A stretch of 64,000 bases of DNA from Phymorhynchus buccinoides (taxonomy: Eukaryota > Mollusca > Gastropoda > Neogastropoda > Raphitomidae). Where the stretch lies: positions 18,290,835-18,354,834 of the forward strand of contig CM065713.1 of the NCBI GenBank assembly GCA_017654935.2, written 5' to 3'. Positions within the stretch are counted from its first letter, which is position 1. The number at the start of each line of letters is the position of its first letter. A program made the translations under genes and the position numbers. A model generated the notes under the pieces. The model was not told the DNA's origin, made no database searches, and saw only the letters and a list, made by a program, of their open reading frames with translations. Positions 1 through 11,410 of this stretch are shown piece by piece.

Positions 1-2500
1 TTCAATTTCAGTTAGGTAATATGGTAAAATTCGAACAATGATAAACATAAGGAAGTAGGACCGGGGATTGGAAAATTTGGCGGACCGAGATTTTCTACTA
101 TTTGAATGAGTATGTCGCAAGTCTAGCGCAACAATTCAGGTCCATTGACTGTCCACCAGTCTCTCTCTCCGCTCTCTCTATCTCTCTCTCTATCTTTTCT
201 GTGGTGGTAACGTTTCTTTCAAGACTGAAACTATGGTCGTTTTGTGGATCAAAAGTGCATTTTGTTGTTGTTGTAGACAAGTAGATTTTATGATTGTTTT
301 GGGGTTGGAGTTTTTGGTTTTGTCATGTTTGACTTTTTTTGTGTCATGTGTCATGTGTTCTGCTGAGCTTGAAATAAATACCAAATAAACCACTCCATGT
401 GGCCCTTTGGTTAATTGGAGAGAAATAGACCTCTAAGTTCCTTCCCCTCCTCTACAACCCTGCAAAACACCCTTACCCCCCTTTCTACCCTTCCAACAAC
501 ATGTTTTGTTTTGTTTGTCTGTGTACATTGTGTTATTTCACCCGTCAAGATATACACGTGTACTGTAAATTCTAATAATCCCACTCTAAGCTTTAAGTTT
601 GTTGTTGATCTTCTTGTGTTATATATTGTTAAAAAAATTGCTGTTGAATAAATTTGTGTAATAGAAACAAATACAAACAAGGTGAATGAAAAAAGAAAGA
701 AACAATGAAAGAATAAATAAAATAATTAATTAATTAATTATCCATATCATAAGCAATACAAATGAATGATTGAATGAATAAATACATTAACAAATGAATA
801 ACTCATTGAATGAAATAATGAGAGAGAGAAAAAAAAATATCTGTAGTAGAAGAATTTGTTTTAAAAAGAAAGAAAGAACACAAAAGAAAATTAACGAATG
901 CATCATACAGACCCTCTTTAAAGCGGAACGTCGTGACATCTATACACAACTTTGAAAGTGTGGAATATAGGTCTACTATGCAAGCAGCGGAAAGATCGAA
1001 CCAGAGCGTATATATACAGGCTATGATAGAACGATCTAAAGGAGAAAAGAAGAAGAAAAGAAAAGGGGGTGAATTCTGAAGACCGCCTATCAAGCAGAAC
1101 ATCGTGACATTAACATGCACCTTTAGGCACTACTAGAGGACTAGCATAGCATGAAGCTAACATTAGATGAAAGAACGGCGGAAAGGTAAGTAAAAGAAAG
1201 AAAGAAAGACGGTAACATTTTCTTTTTAAAAGAGATACTGAAACAGGTTGTAAAGTATTCGTGATCGGACGGGGGGGAAAAGAACAGAGAGAAGGAGGAA
1301 GAAATTGAGAAAGAAGAATGAATGACATAATGAGAATTAAACCGAATGATAGAGAGACACACGAGAGAGAACGAGACGATTGATCATACAGACCGAGACA
1401 CACCGAAACAACACTCAAAAAACCCGCAGACAGTCAATATTCATTCATGCGTGTGTGTTTTGTATGTTACGAGCTTGGGTTTAGCATAATGTATGTGTTC
1501 CTGTGCAATCAAACGGGATCTTGCAGAAGAAAATCATTGCAAATAATCTCATTTCCACTTATTATTGCCGCCACTGCCAGAAGCTAATTCATCAATGTTA
1601 TAACTTCGTTAAACAGCAATATTTCATTTGCAATATTATAACACAGACTATTAACCTCATAGCAGAGGAGGCACCACTTGACTAATTCTTGAAAACTGGG
1701 CTTGTTTTATCTTTTGTAATGGAGATAACTCGGCGACAGGGACTTTTAGGATAGTTATAGCGTAGGAAAAGCTGCGGCACTTAGACCGGACAAATGCCTC
1801 CGGTCTGGAATCATTGTTTGCTAAATGCCTGTAAAAATGGCCTATTGCCTTGAAAATCAGTTGCAAAATACTCTCATTTTCCACTTTATTATTGGCCAAG
1901 CCAGAGCTAATTCATCATCATCAAATCTGCGTTAAAAAATTAAATCCTGTGTACCTGTTAAAATGTGTTTCTTTCTCTAAGCAAAAGTAATATGTACCGT
2001 CTTTGGTAAGATCATTATCAAGAAGAGATAAACTTCTTGAGGTGCTGGTGTGAGAAAAGTTGTATGGCGTTAGAGAGATAGGGATAGAGATGTAGTGAGA
2101 AAGAGAGAGGGAGGGGGAAGAAGGGAAGACAGAGAGTGTTTTGAAGTCTGTAGGCAAACTAACTTATAGCACACCTATCGTTGGACTTTCTGGGACAGCT
2201 CTTTTTTGTGTCATAGATGTTTTTAAATGTACCTATCACCAGCACGCAGCCCGTATATTATATTTGTGAACAAAATCCCGGTATAATCCTGGTACAGAAA
2301 TACCGGTACCCAGCTCTAGTGCCCCACTCAAATTAGGCCTGCAATTCCTATATTGTAGCTTACTCTTCTGGGTGTGTGTGTGGTGTGTGTTGTCATCTTT
2401 GCAGCATCAAATACGTCAAAACTAAACTTGACGTCATTAGACGCATCTGATCAACGTAACAGACACGTCCGCATATACTTATCGACCATATTTTAACCAG
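1..2500. other. AT-rich non-coding stretch
   Basis: No coding region is supported. ORFs here are short, overlap on both strands and are composed of low-complexity S/F/L/H runs. Visible content: TC-rich patch at 165-195, A-rich DNA with TTAA and GAAT-type short repeats at 660-840, AAAG-rich patch near 1,190-1,210, and a GT-rich patch at about 2,370-2,390. The 1,540-1,920 interval holds two diverged versions of a roughly 60-base phrase (compare 1,530-1,580 with 1,850-1,915: CAAAATA/ATCTCATTTCCACTT, then GCCAGA-GCTAATTCATCA), so an old direct duplication is likely. Confidence 0.5.
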
Positions 2501-2504
2501 AAAG

Positions 2505-2720
2505 GGTTGGTTGTGATGATGGTCGCTATCCGAGGGAGTTTGCGTTTTAAGGGTCGTCATCCGAAGTGTCGTTTAGCCGAGGTCGATCTATCCGAGGTGA
2601 TTTTACATACATAAAGAAGGCTTGTGGACGGACCAAGCCTTAGGGTCGATTAATCGGTGGCGAATTATCCGAGGTCTACTTATGCGGAGTCGACTACACA
2701 GACAATTATCTATATTATTA
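2505..2720 (+). repeat. Dispersed ATCCGAGG-type short direct repeats
   Basis: The phrase (T)ATCCGAGGT/GG occurs four or five times with spacing of roughly 20-45 bases (for example near 2,527, 2,590 and 2,664), with variants such as CATCCGAAGTG and TTAGCCGAGGTCG between. It looks like a degenerate minisatellite or the internal repeats of an unidentified element. No ORF is associated. Confidence 0.4.
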
Positions 2721-3430
2721 ATACTCGTGCCGATAAGGAATTTTTAATCTCTATTTTCCTCCTAAGTCGCGGCGATTTTGCTTCAACGTGAAATATAGGG
2801 GCACGTTTAGGAGTGCTTACAGTTCTTCCAAGTGAAATTCCCAAGTCGTCCGTTTAAAGCCGATTTCACATAAATTTTGCTTAAGAAAGACGTTTCACAG
2901 ATAGCCGTGACAGTGGAATAGCCGTGACGTCATATCCTTTACACGAAACTTAGATTTTTGGTGTGTCTTGAGGGACAGCCGTGATCCCTGTTTGACCTTT
3001 TATGTCGGAGGCCCCACAACAATCACCAGGTAAAACACTCCAACTGCAAAATGTTTAAAAAACAATATGATTAATCCTTAATCAGTCCCTTCGTACATAC
3101 CGGAGGGGGGGCAAACACGATGCTGGCAATAGCCTGAGTAGCAGAATGTGTAAACGGTCATTTTTAGACTGTGCGTGTGATAACAAAAAGCCGAGCCTAG
3201 CTAACTCACTGCACCTAGAAACTTCTATGGTTGCTTTGGTTAGAAGAATGGTGAGGGTGGCTAGGAAGGAGAAGAGGGAGGCGAGTCGGGGCCTTTTTTA
3301 ACAAATAGTTCCTCTAGCGTTCTGGAAGTTTGGTGTTGGTCTAACTAGATTTTTTGTGAAAGGTGCATCGGAGACACGCATCTAGCGCTCATGAATTGAC
3401 AGAAACCGAGCAAGCAATGATTAAGTGGTG
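2720..3430. other. No gene seen
   Basis: Unremarkable mixed-composition DNA. GATAGCCGTGACAGTGG / ATAGCCGTGACGTC / ACAGCCGTGATCCC near 2,897-2,990 is a small cluster of related short words, probably part of an unidentified repeat. Nothing coding can be supported. Confidence 0.4.
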
Positions 3431-3436
3431 TGCTGT

Positions 3437-3530
3437 CTACTACAGTGTGTTGTTTGTGTGGTGTGTGTGTGGCGTGCGCGTGCCGTGTCGTGCGTGTGTG
3501 TGTGTTGTGTGTGTGTGTGTGTGTTTTCAC
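3437..3530. repeat. Imperfect GT microsatellite
   Basis: Alternating TG/GT tract interrupted by GGCGTGCGCGTGCCGTGTCG. ORFs across it on both strands (TH-rich or CV-rich) are artefacts of the dinucleotide repeat. Confidence 0.85.
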
Positions 3531-3679
3531 ACATTTAGCACCTACTTTTCTCAAGTGAACAAAACCTAAAGTCTGTTCTGTGCGAGGCTTGCAATTGCTT
3601 TCATGACGCTGAGTTAGGTGTCCGACTTGCTGCTTTCCCTTTCTTCCTCTTAAAAATTTTTACATCGACTGTCTAAGAA

Positions 3680-3797
3680 GCCTTGATAGCTCAATAGTAA
3701 AGCGGCCGTCGCGCAATCAGTAGGTCCCGTGGCACGCCCTCTACACACTCCGTGGTCGCGAGTTCGAGTCGGCCCTCGCCACATTTTTTTTTTTTTG
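3680..3797 (+). ncRNA. tRNA-derived SINE-like / tRNA pseudogene
   Basis: A Pol III A-box-like segment (TGATAGCTCAATAGTAAAGC, 3,684-3,703) is followed about 58 bases later by a good B box (GAGTTCGAGTC, near 3,760-3,770) and then by a run of about 13 T. That order and the tRNA-like 5' sequence are typical of tRNA-derived SINEs. The A-to-B spacing is larger than in an ordinary tRNA (about 33-35), so a functional tRNA gene is unlikely. The T run could be a Pol III terminator or the 3' tail. No cloverleaf was computed. Confidence 0.55.
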
Positions 3798-4310
3798 TTT
3801 TTTTTTTTTGGGGGTGGGGTGTCAGCATCTTTTTTTTAAGGAGGGGGGAGTGGGGCGGAAGGGAAGGCACCACCACATATTTTTGGTCTCTTTTCTTCAT
3901 TATTTCAATCACCCTTGCTTCTTCTTCTTCTCTTCTTTTTCTTCTTCGATCGCTCAGCCAAACTAGGTTCCTATCAATTATAACGCAGCTGCTTCATGCG
4001 TCCGTGCGAGCCGGTTTTCTGGTTTTTTGTCTTTAATTCACAGTAATAAATGACTCACGTATACAAAGCACAAACGCTCGCACACATATTTATTCATTAT
4101 GCAAGAATTTTATAGAGCGCTTATTCTTTAACTCTAAGCGCTTTACTTTTCACTATTACGCTACATCTATTAAAAACAAACCCTGACATACATGCTCAGA
4201 CCCACCTACCTCCCCCCCAGGCCACCCCCACTTCTCCTTGAGCTGCGGTACAAACCGGTAATACAGAAAAGACCGGTATGAGTTAAAAACGGTACGGTGA
4301 TACCGCTAGT
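3798..4310. other. Homopolymer-rich and CTT-rich DNA, no gene
   Basis: Contains T and G runs (3,798-3,850), a CTTCTT-type patch (3,918-3,947) and a segment at 4,095-4,150 with TTTATAGAGCGCTTATTC then AAGCGCTTTAC, which resembles the GCGC...GCGCTTTAC core of widespread invertebrate interspersed repeats. The family is not identified. Confidence 0.35.
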
Positions 4311-4362
4311 GGTGTGTGTGTGTGTTTGTGTTTGGGTGTGTGTGTGTGTGTGTGTGTGTGTG
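4310..4362. repeat. GT microsatellite
   Basis: Nearly pure (GT)n interrupted once by TTTGTGTTTGG. H/T-rich and C/V-rich ORFs over it are artefacts. Confidence 0.85.
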
Positions 4363-4543
4363 GTGTTTTTAGAGACGAGAGAGAACGACACAGAAGAGAT
4401 ACAGAGATACGGAGAAAGAAGAACTCTGAACACCAAATTTTTTTGAATGATTTAGGGCCCCACAGCCCCATCATGACATGGCAAAGAATAACTTGACAAA
4501 ATAATCAAGTGAATAACAATCAAATGATAATAATAAATACATA

Positions 4544-5616
4544 CTGTGTGTCCAAAACGTTCTCGTGGCCTAACTTATGAATGGGTGTATGTGACATACC
4601 GTTTGTCCCAAAAAAAACGTTCTGAGCTCGGCCTAACATGAATGGTTTATGTTGACACCAACAAACCTTGGAACACATATACCAACTGCCTTTTTGGATT
4701 ATGGTAATAAGTATAACAAGTTTGGAAGGTGACGTCTTTGTCACTTTATAATGTCTAACACCCTCGGCACTGAGGAAATGGGAGACGATTTCAGTATCAT
4801 ACCTTAATTTATAATCTTTCCTGCACAAAAAAAACGGGCTTGAATACATGATACATTTCACGATGACTTGGTCAAACGCGTTATCGTGAGGCATGGCTCT
4901 TGCATACTCTACAGTGAAGAAGTGATCTACTGAGTTAAAGCGGGGAAACGAGAGCTTTAAAAATTAAAAAGATGACCACCAGTATGGAGACCAAACACTA
5001 ACCTCTAACCTCTACCAACCAATGAATTGCTGATGGTTCGAGATGTGTTATGGCAGGCATAGAACAGTAACTTCCTATTGTAAAAGCCAAGCACTCTGGG
5101 ATATTTTACAGAAGTTTTCACACTGTTCTGCCGAAGACCTGGAAATAGAAGCATTTCTGCGAAATGGGTGCCAAAACTTTCCTGAGACAAATACTCGCCG
5201 AATGTCCCAAATATCAATGTCGATTTGTAGCAGATCCATCCAGTTTTTCTTGGCTGATTTGTCACTATGGATGAGACTAGGTTCAACACTCTACAGCCAT
5301 GATAAAGCTATAATCAAAGCATGAAATAGTTTTGATTAACCCCTCTCCAAATGACGTCTCTAGGTTGACCACATCTGCTTGGTACAGTGACAGCTAGAAT
5401 CCCTTTGGTTTGCTGATTGGTTTTGGTGATGGAATTTTTCTTGAAATCACAACATTACTGGGGTGAGTAAGTACAACATTCATGAACGTCATAGCTATGA
5501 TGTCATCTTGGAACTTTCATGTCACATCCACAGTACAGTTGTACATGTGTGCCAAATTTGTTGGTGTCCCTTACCCCTTCGTAGTTAGGGGCCGATAAAC
5601 GGTTTTGGACACACGT
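4544..5616. mobile_element. Non-autonomous TIR DNA transposon (about 1.07 kb)
   Basis: The left end starts CTGTGTGTCCAAAAC and the right end, read in reverse complement, gives CGTGTGTCCAAAAC. Similarity continues inward for about 80 bases on both sides (GGCC, CTAACT, GGACACCAACAAA, TTGG, ACACAT in the same order). A TA dinucleotide flanks each end (4,542-4,543 and 5,617-5,618), as expected for a Tc1/mariner-like target duplication. The left TIR contains an internal duplication of about 62 bases. ORFs inside (94, 93 and 124 codons) overlap on opposite strands and match no family I recognise, so the element looks non-autonomous. Confidence 0.55.
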
Positions 5617-5619
5617 TAA

Positions 5620-6100
5620 ATAAAAAATGCTAGACATTAGAAGCATACACAATTGACATGCATACATATATCAACATACATCCATACATGGGTATACCCA
5701 ACATGCATGCCCACAAATAACACTCTCAGACATGGCGAACGACACATGCACCCACATCCTAACCATGACACATAACACTCACACATACTCCGACTCGCCA
5801 CCACCCACGCACACACACACATATCTATACACAATCACAAAGTCATGTGTGGTGCAGATTCCTTTTGCGCCGATGGGTTTTTTCCTTGTATAGAGTGGTT
5901 TTAAGCATTCTTTCGGTTTTTTGTGCCATTTTTCTTTTTCCCTACTGCATGTGTTTTTTTTTTTTCGCAGGGGGTTTTCTTCTTGTTTGTTAGGTAGGCT
6001 TTTTTCCCCCCCACCCACGCAGCCCCCTATAAAATTTTAAAAAGTATGAATGCAACTATCGTTATGGATACGAACTTCCTTTTTTTTTTTAAAAGTGCCC
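5620..6100. other. CA-rich and T-run DNA, no gene
   Basis: CATACA/ACACAT-rich segment at 5,640-5,830 followed by T-rich homopolymer patches. Short cysteine-rich ORFs here derive from the CA-rich strand and are not credible genes. Confidence 0.45.
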
Positions 6101-6104
6101 ATGC

Positions 6105-6185
6105 TGAGAATCAGGAACCCAAACCATTGGCATAGAGACAGAAGCGCTCTAAACTACGCAATGAAGCTAACTCCAGGCTTTCACT
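6105..6185 (-). ncRNA. Degenerate tRNA-like sequence
   Basis: Read on the minus strand, the segment has a TAGCTTCATTGCGTAGTTTA-GAGCGC block resembling a Pol III A box and, about 30 bases later, GGTTTGGGTTCCTGATTC resembling a degraded B box. Spacing is close to that of a tRNA, but the B box is imperfect. Could be an old SINE head or tRNA pseudogene; chance similarity is not excluded. Confidence 0.3.
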
Positions 6186-6980
6186 TGTGGAATACTTTAC
6201 TTTCTTAACTCATGTTGCCGTGTGGAACACTCTCTAAATCCTTCGTCTTTAAGACTAAACACCACTAATTCTAAATGTCACTCTTTTACGCAGTTGTTTT
6301 TAACAGTATTTAAATTATCAAAAAAATCCACATTAATTTTCTATTTCCCTCTATTTCCTGAGAAAATAAACAACGTTAAAGTTTTGGGGATGTTGAAACA
6401 CAAAACCTAACAACTTCACCAAAACTTGACCTATGGCTCAAAGTAGAGCCAAAACTGATGATGATGGGATATAAACGCATCATCGTAGGAAACCATCATT
6501 AGACATATTGGCCTACTTCGGTTCTGATAATAATGACCACAATCAACAACTAGCATCAAATCATGATAGTAGCAAAATTAATAATATGACATTATAGTGT
6601 TGAAATCAAGATAAACACAGAAAGACCACCGAACCAACCGGCACCGGGGGACCAGTTCCATAACACTCACCTTCTCCCCAACACACTACACTTACACAAA
6701 ATGGAAAACGTAAACACCGTAAGAAAACTAAGGAGGGACTCAACATATAGATGTAAAGGGGAAAACACACGACCAGAAAAGAAGTGGGACAACACAGCAA
6801 AAAATACTTACAACACATACGAGCCCGCGCATAAAATAAATAATAAAAGAATAACATCCCCTGAAACTTAAAACATTGAAAATAAAGGGTCTTCAGAAAA
6901 TATTAAAATGCCCCCCCCCCGGATCCACCGGCCAAAGCACAAACCCGTCACCACAACCCGCCCAACTGAAAATTAATAAC
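6186..6980. other. No gene seen
   Basis: AT-rich DNA without supported coding content. A C run at 6,909-6,918 precedes the polypyrimidine tract. Confidence 0.4.
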
Positions 6981-7740
6981 AATTCCTCTCCTCCCTTCCT
7001 TCTCCGGCTCAGACATTTCTCTCTCCCCCATGACCTCATGTCCGACTTCTCTGACACATTCACCACCCTCGCCCTCCCTTTCCTCCTCTCCCCCTATTCC
7101 CCCCATACTCCACCCCTAACCCCCCCCACTTATGACTCCATATCTTGCTCTCTCCCTGGGTCTTCTCTACTAAAAACTAAACTGAGACCCCCCACCTCGC
7201 CATCTGTAGCCCCCCCAGTGTCTCCCTTCCTCCCCGCATTTGCGCTCCCCCTCGTCTTCCGAGTCCGGTCCTCATCCTTCCCCTCTAGATCATATCTTCT
7301 CTCATTCTCTCTTCGTCTCATCTCTTCACCTTCTTCTATATTCTCCTCTTCTTCTTCCCCTTACGTCTTCCTCCCTTTCTTCCTATTCATTCGCCATTTC
7401 TACGGGATTACAAATTCGCTCTATTCTACATACAATTCTCCCTTCTTCTACATTCTCCCTCTATTCGATTCTTGTACATGTCATTCCTCTTCTATTCCTC
7501 AACCATTCTTCTGATTCTATTCTATTCCCCCTTTCCAACCACATTCTATCATTCCTCTCTCTCCCCTTATTCCTCGATTCTTCTCCTCTTTCTCTCTTCA
7601 TAGTACATTCCTCCACTTACTAATTCTCTAGTAGTCTAACATTCTCCCATTTTTTCATGCATTTTTCCCCCATTTCTTTATTCTCTCCGATCAAATTACA
7701 TTCCCTCTCCTTCTCCTTCCTATTCCTTCCTATTCCATCG
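6980..7740. repeat. Polypyrimidine tract with degenerate ATTCTCC/TTCTTCTATTC repeats
   Basis: The plus strand is overwhelmingly C and T (CTTC, CTCTCC, ATTCTCC words). Between 7,330 and 7,700 a degenerate phrase like ACATTCTCCCTTCTTCTATT recurs every 20-35 bases. Two long overlapping plus-strand ORFs (212 and 127 codons, S/P/L/F-rich) exist only because of the composition; they lack domain content and are not annotated as genes. Confidence 0.7.
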
Positions 7741-10610
7741 ACTACACTATCCAGAAAAATATTAACCAACCTCCTTAGCTCCTAACTAACTACTGCTCTT
7801 CCCCTTAGAACGTGCCCGAACTAGCTATACCTGCCCTGCCCCAGAACATTGTCTCTATTACCTTCTTGCCTTTTAACTTAACTAACACTCTGGTGCCCAA
7901 ACTGCTGTATGCCCTAAACGCACATGGCCCACTACTTACTGCCAACTAAAACTACTCACCTAACGGATTAAAATGCCTAACTTCCGCCCCCTGCCACTTG
8001 CTGCCTAACTCAGACATATCTACTACTCTCTAACTCTACATTTAACTATGCCCCCACCCAACCCCACTACACCTGCCACTAACTGTTAAACTTAACGTGT
8101 ACATTAACTGCCCCCCCTGATAAACTGTAACTTACAACTAACAACTTTGCCCCCCACCCACTGTTGCCACTTGCCTAACTTCCCGCATACTCTGGCCCGA
8201 ACCAATGCCCCCAACTCTTAACACTAATACTAACATTACTCCTCATACCCTACTGACTTAACTGAACTTCAACTTCTCTCACTCTAACTGCCCCCTCTGC
8301 CCTAACTACCTACTCTTCACTAAACTTAACTGCCCGCCCCCCCCCAAACTAAACTTGAACTGTTACCTTGCCCAAACCATTTTCTTAACTCTCTACCTTC
8401 CTACTAACTTTCTTGCCTAACTACTGATACTCTCTTATTAACTGCTTTACACTACTTAATTCAACTGCCCTAACCTACTACCTACTAAACTGCCCCCACT
8501 TCCCCCTAACTAACTTAACTAACTTAACTAACCTTTAACATTTCCAAACTTGAACATATTCCCAACTATTAACGTCAACTTCCAACTGTTAAACTTTACT
8601 ACTGCCCGACGCCCGCAACGTGCCTTAACTAACTCTACTGCCCACTAAAACCAATACTCACCTTACTACGATGAACTAACCCTAACGACTGCCAACTACC
8701 GGTTGTGCCTACAACCGTGCTCACTTAAAAACATCACCTTCTTCTTGCCCACTGCCTAACCTGCCAACTACTGCCCTCCCCCTGTAACTAACTGTAACTT
8801 TCCTAAACTGCCACTTCTGCCCCCCAAACTTTACCCACTGCCCCCTCACCCCCTTCTACTGACCTACTAATATTAAACACTTTAAACACATTAACCTATT
8901 AACTTCCTAAACTTAAACTACTGCCCTATTAAACATCTACCCTACTCTTTTTACTGCCTCTGCTATAAAACTGAACTATGCCCCTTGCCCTCCCCTGTCC
9001 TGCAACTACTGCCCACTGGGGGGCACACTTGCCACCAATAGTCCCTTAAACTGCCCTTTTCCTAACTCAACTGCCTACCTAACTCTTAAACTCTGAACAA
9101 CCGACTCTCTTACCTACTACTGCACCAAACTGACTGCTACTCATTCTTCTGTGCCCCCCACGCCCTTTAACTTGAATCTTTAAAAACTACTAACTAACCT
9201 GCTGCCACACTACTCGGTTACAACTTGTACTTACCTTACTTTAGCTTGCCCTTCTCTGCCCCCTCTCGTAAAACTGCCTCTAACTGTACCTAACTTGCTT
9301 ACCGAAAAAACTTGATTAACTGCCCTGCTACTGCCCCCCTCAACACTAAACTTACCACTCAAACTTGCCCAACTGCCTAACTCTCGTAACCTTAACTGCC
9401 CCCCTTCAACACGGAGTCCCCCCAGAAACTCTGCCTACATGCCAACTGCCGCTCGTAACATACTTGCCTAACTACTTCCGCCCCGTCTGCCCGTCTTAAA
9501 CTTCCTGCGTGCCCCCCGACCCCCCTCTACTGCCGGGGCCTAACTTAAACTTTAACTTAAAACTCTTCAACTACTTAACTGCCCCCTCACCACCCAAAGT
9601 GACTGAACTCATTACTGAACTGCCTAGCTACTGCCCACTGCCCTCTGCCTCCCACCTGGCCCCCCCCCATCAAAACACCAACTAACTACTTTTCTAACTG
9701 GCCCCCCTCTCTTTACAACCCTTAACTGCCACCTTAACTGCCCAACGTGCCCCCTCTCACTCATCCTCTGCCACGTACTAACACTACTTGACTCTTACTA
9801 TTATGTTAACTTGCCCCCACTACACTAACTGCCCCCAGTCAAACACCACTAACTCACAACTACTGCCAACTGAGCCTAACTCTAACATTAAACTGAAAAC
9901 TGAACTACTAATTAACTGCCCCCCCCCTCACGCACATTGAACTGCCATTAACCTTAACTGCGGTTTGCCCCCCTGTGCCCCTCTGCTAACTTAACTCTAA
10001 CTTAACTGCCCCCATCATACTACTAACTAACGCCAACTACTACTGCCCCTACACTGTGCGTGGCTTAATCTGTCTGAACTCTGCCCCACCCATCCACCGA
10101 AACTTAACCTACTTAACGCCCCTAACTGCCCCCCTGAACACTCTGTAACTATTAATTTTAACGTCTATTACTAACTACTGTTCTGCCACTGCCCTGTAAA
10201 CTATTAAACAACTGCCCCCCCTAACTACTGACTGTTAAAACTTAACTGCCCTCATAAAAATATTAAACCCCTCCCTTATGGACTGCCCCCACCTGTACCT
10301 TTAACTGCTCTCGTGCCCCCTCTACACACCCGTTCTCACCAAAAAAAACCCGTACCGTGAAGAACAAAACGCCAAACACTCTCCTGCCCTGCCTCTAACT
10401 CTCTGCCAACTAATTCCCCCCTCTACTGCCCACAACTACTTACACCTTTGCTGCTACTGGTCCAATGCCCTACTACTGGTGCTACTGCGACTAACCTGTA
10501 AACTAACTTTAACTGCAACTACTAACTGAGCCCCAACGTGCCAACTTGGCCCAAACCTAACGTTAAACTAACTGTACAAACTGCCCCTCACCCCACTGAT
10601 TACATTCTCT
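7741..10610. repeat. Very G-poor degenerate satellite (TTAACTGCCCC-type)
   Basis: Nearly 3 kb built from variants of CTAACT, TTAACTGCCCC, AACTACTGCCCAC and CTGCCCCCC. G is almost confined to the TGCC word, giving extreme strand asymmetry. Units vary from about 8 to 16 bases and no long ORF survives. The array starts at the polypyrimidine tract and stops at about 10,610, just outside the left arm of the first giant inverted repeat. The matching position in the other arm is the scaffold gap, which suggests assembly broke at this array. Either an old satellite or a poorly resolved tandem array. Confidence 0.75.
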
Positions 10611-10849
10611 TCCCCTAACCCCTCTCCCCGCGTCCTCTCTTCTCGTCCATATCCTCTCCTCCTCCCCCTCTATCTGTCTCCCCACCACCACACACCTTTC
10701 CCCCTCGATCCTCCATTCCTGTCACCCCTGCGTCACCGATGCCGGCAAATTTGGAGCTTGTCGTCGGAGAATTTGTATCTGTTGGAACTCCGACTCCCCA
10801 CTCCGCATCAGTCCTTTCCACGACCTCCAGATAGCTACCCGACCGTGGG

Positions 10850-11115
10850 CCAACTTGGGCCGACGTCGGCCTGTCGGGAAATGGTCGGCTATGGTTGGCA
10901 GTATGGTGGCTAATGGTCGGATTGCCGACCGTCGGATATACGATCAAATGCCGACGTCGAAAATCCGGGGATTCATGGTCGGATCACCGACGGTCGACAA
11001 TCCGATCATCATAACCAACGTCGAAATACCGGCGGTTCACCGTCGGATTGCCGACATCGGAAATCCGACCATTTGCCGACGTCGAAGTCATGGCGTATTT
11101 CCGACCACTTACCGA
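10850..11115. repeat. Cluster of GCCGACGTCGG-type palindromic words
   Basis: The self-complementary core CGACGTCG and relatives (GGTCGGATTGCCGAC, CCGACCATTTGCCGACGTCG) recur every 20-40 bases. The same family is seen at 21,000-21,200 and in the mirror positions 26,930-27,120 and 36,950-37,240. It is a dispersed repeat with internal symmetrical words; the family is not identified. Confidence 0.6.
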
Positions 11116-11194
11116 CATTTTATGTGTGTGATTTTAGGATTATCTCAGGCATTCACAACAGCAAGACAATGATTCTCAACATACTTTATTGCAG

Positions 11195-11325
11195 ACAGTG
11201 GCGTAGGAACAACCGGGGGTGGGGCAGGGGGGCTGCCCCCCTCTGGCTCAGAGGAGGGGGGGGAGACCCCCTGTCTTCAGGGCCCTCCCCCCCCCCCCCC
11301 CCAAAATTCGAGCAAGCCAGCAAGC

Positions 11326-11356
<31 letters not shown>

Positions 11357-11410
11357 TAATTTAAAACCTAAATAGCTTGAATTATAATGACACAGTTGCA
11401 TTGTTTTCAA
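11195..11410. repeat. GTGGCGTAGGAAC-headed repeat with G and C runs and a GA tail
   Basis: Begins CAGTGGCGTAGGAACAACCG, then GGGGTGGGGCAGGGGGGCTG, a run of about 16 C and a (GA)n tract. The mirror copy is at about 36,700-36,895. GTGGCGTAGGAAC-type openings are common at the edges of interspersed repeats in invertebrates; no transposase is present. Confidence 0.5.

Noticed and set aside
3680..3797. Functional tRNA gene
   Set aside because: The distance between A and B boxes is too long and the acceptor stem does not pair convincingly by eye.
4520..5324. ORFs of 93-124 codons inside the TIR element as a transposase
   Set aside because: They overlap on opposite strands and show no DDE/D motif or DNA-binding domain.
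6876..7623. Long S/P/L/F-rich open frames in the polypyrimidine tract
   Set aside because: Two frames are open at once because the strand is almost all C and T; no domains and no start context. Composition artefact.
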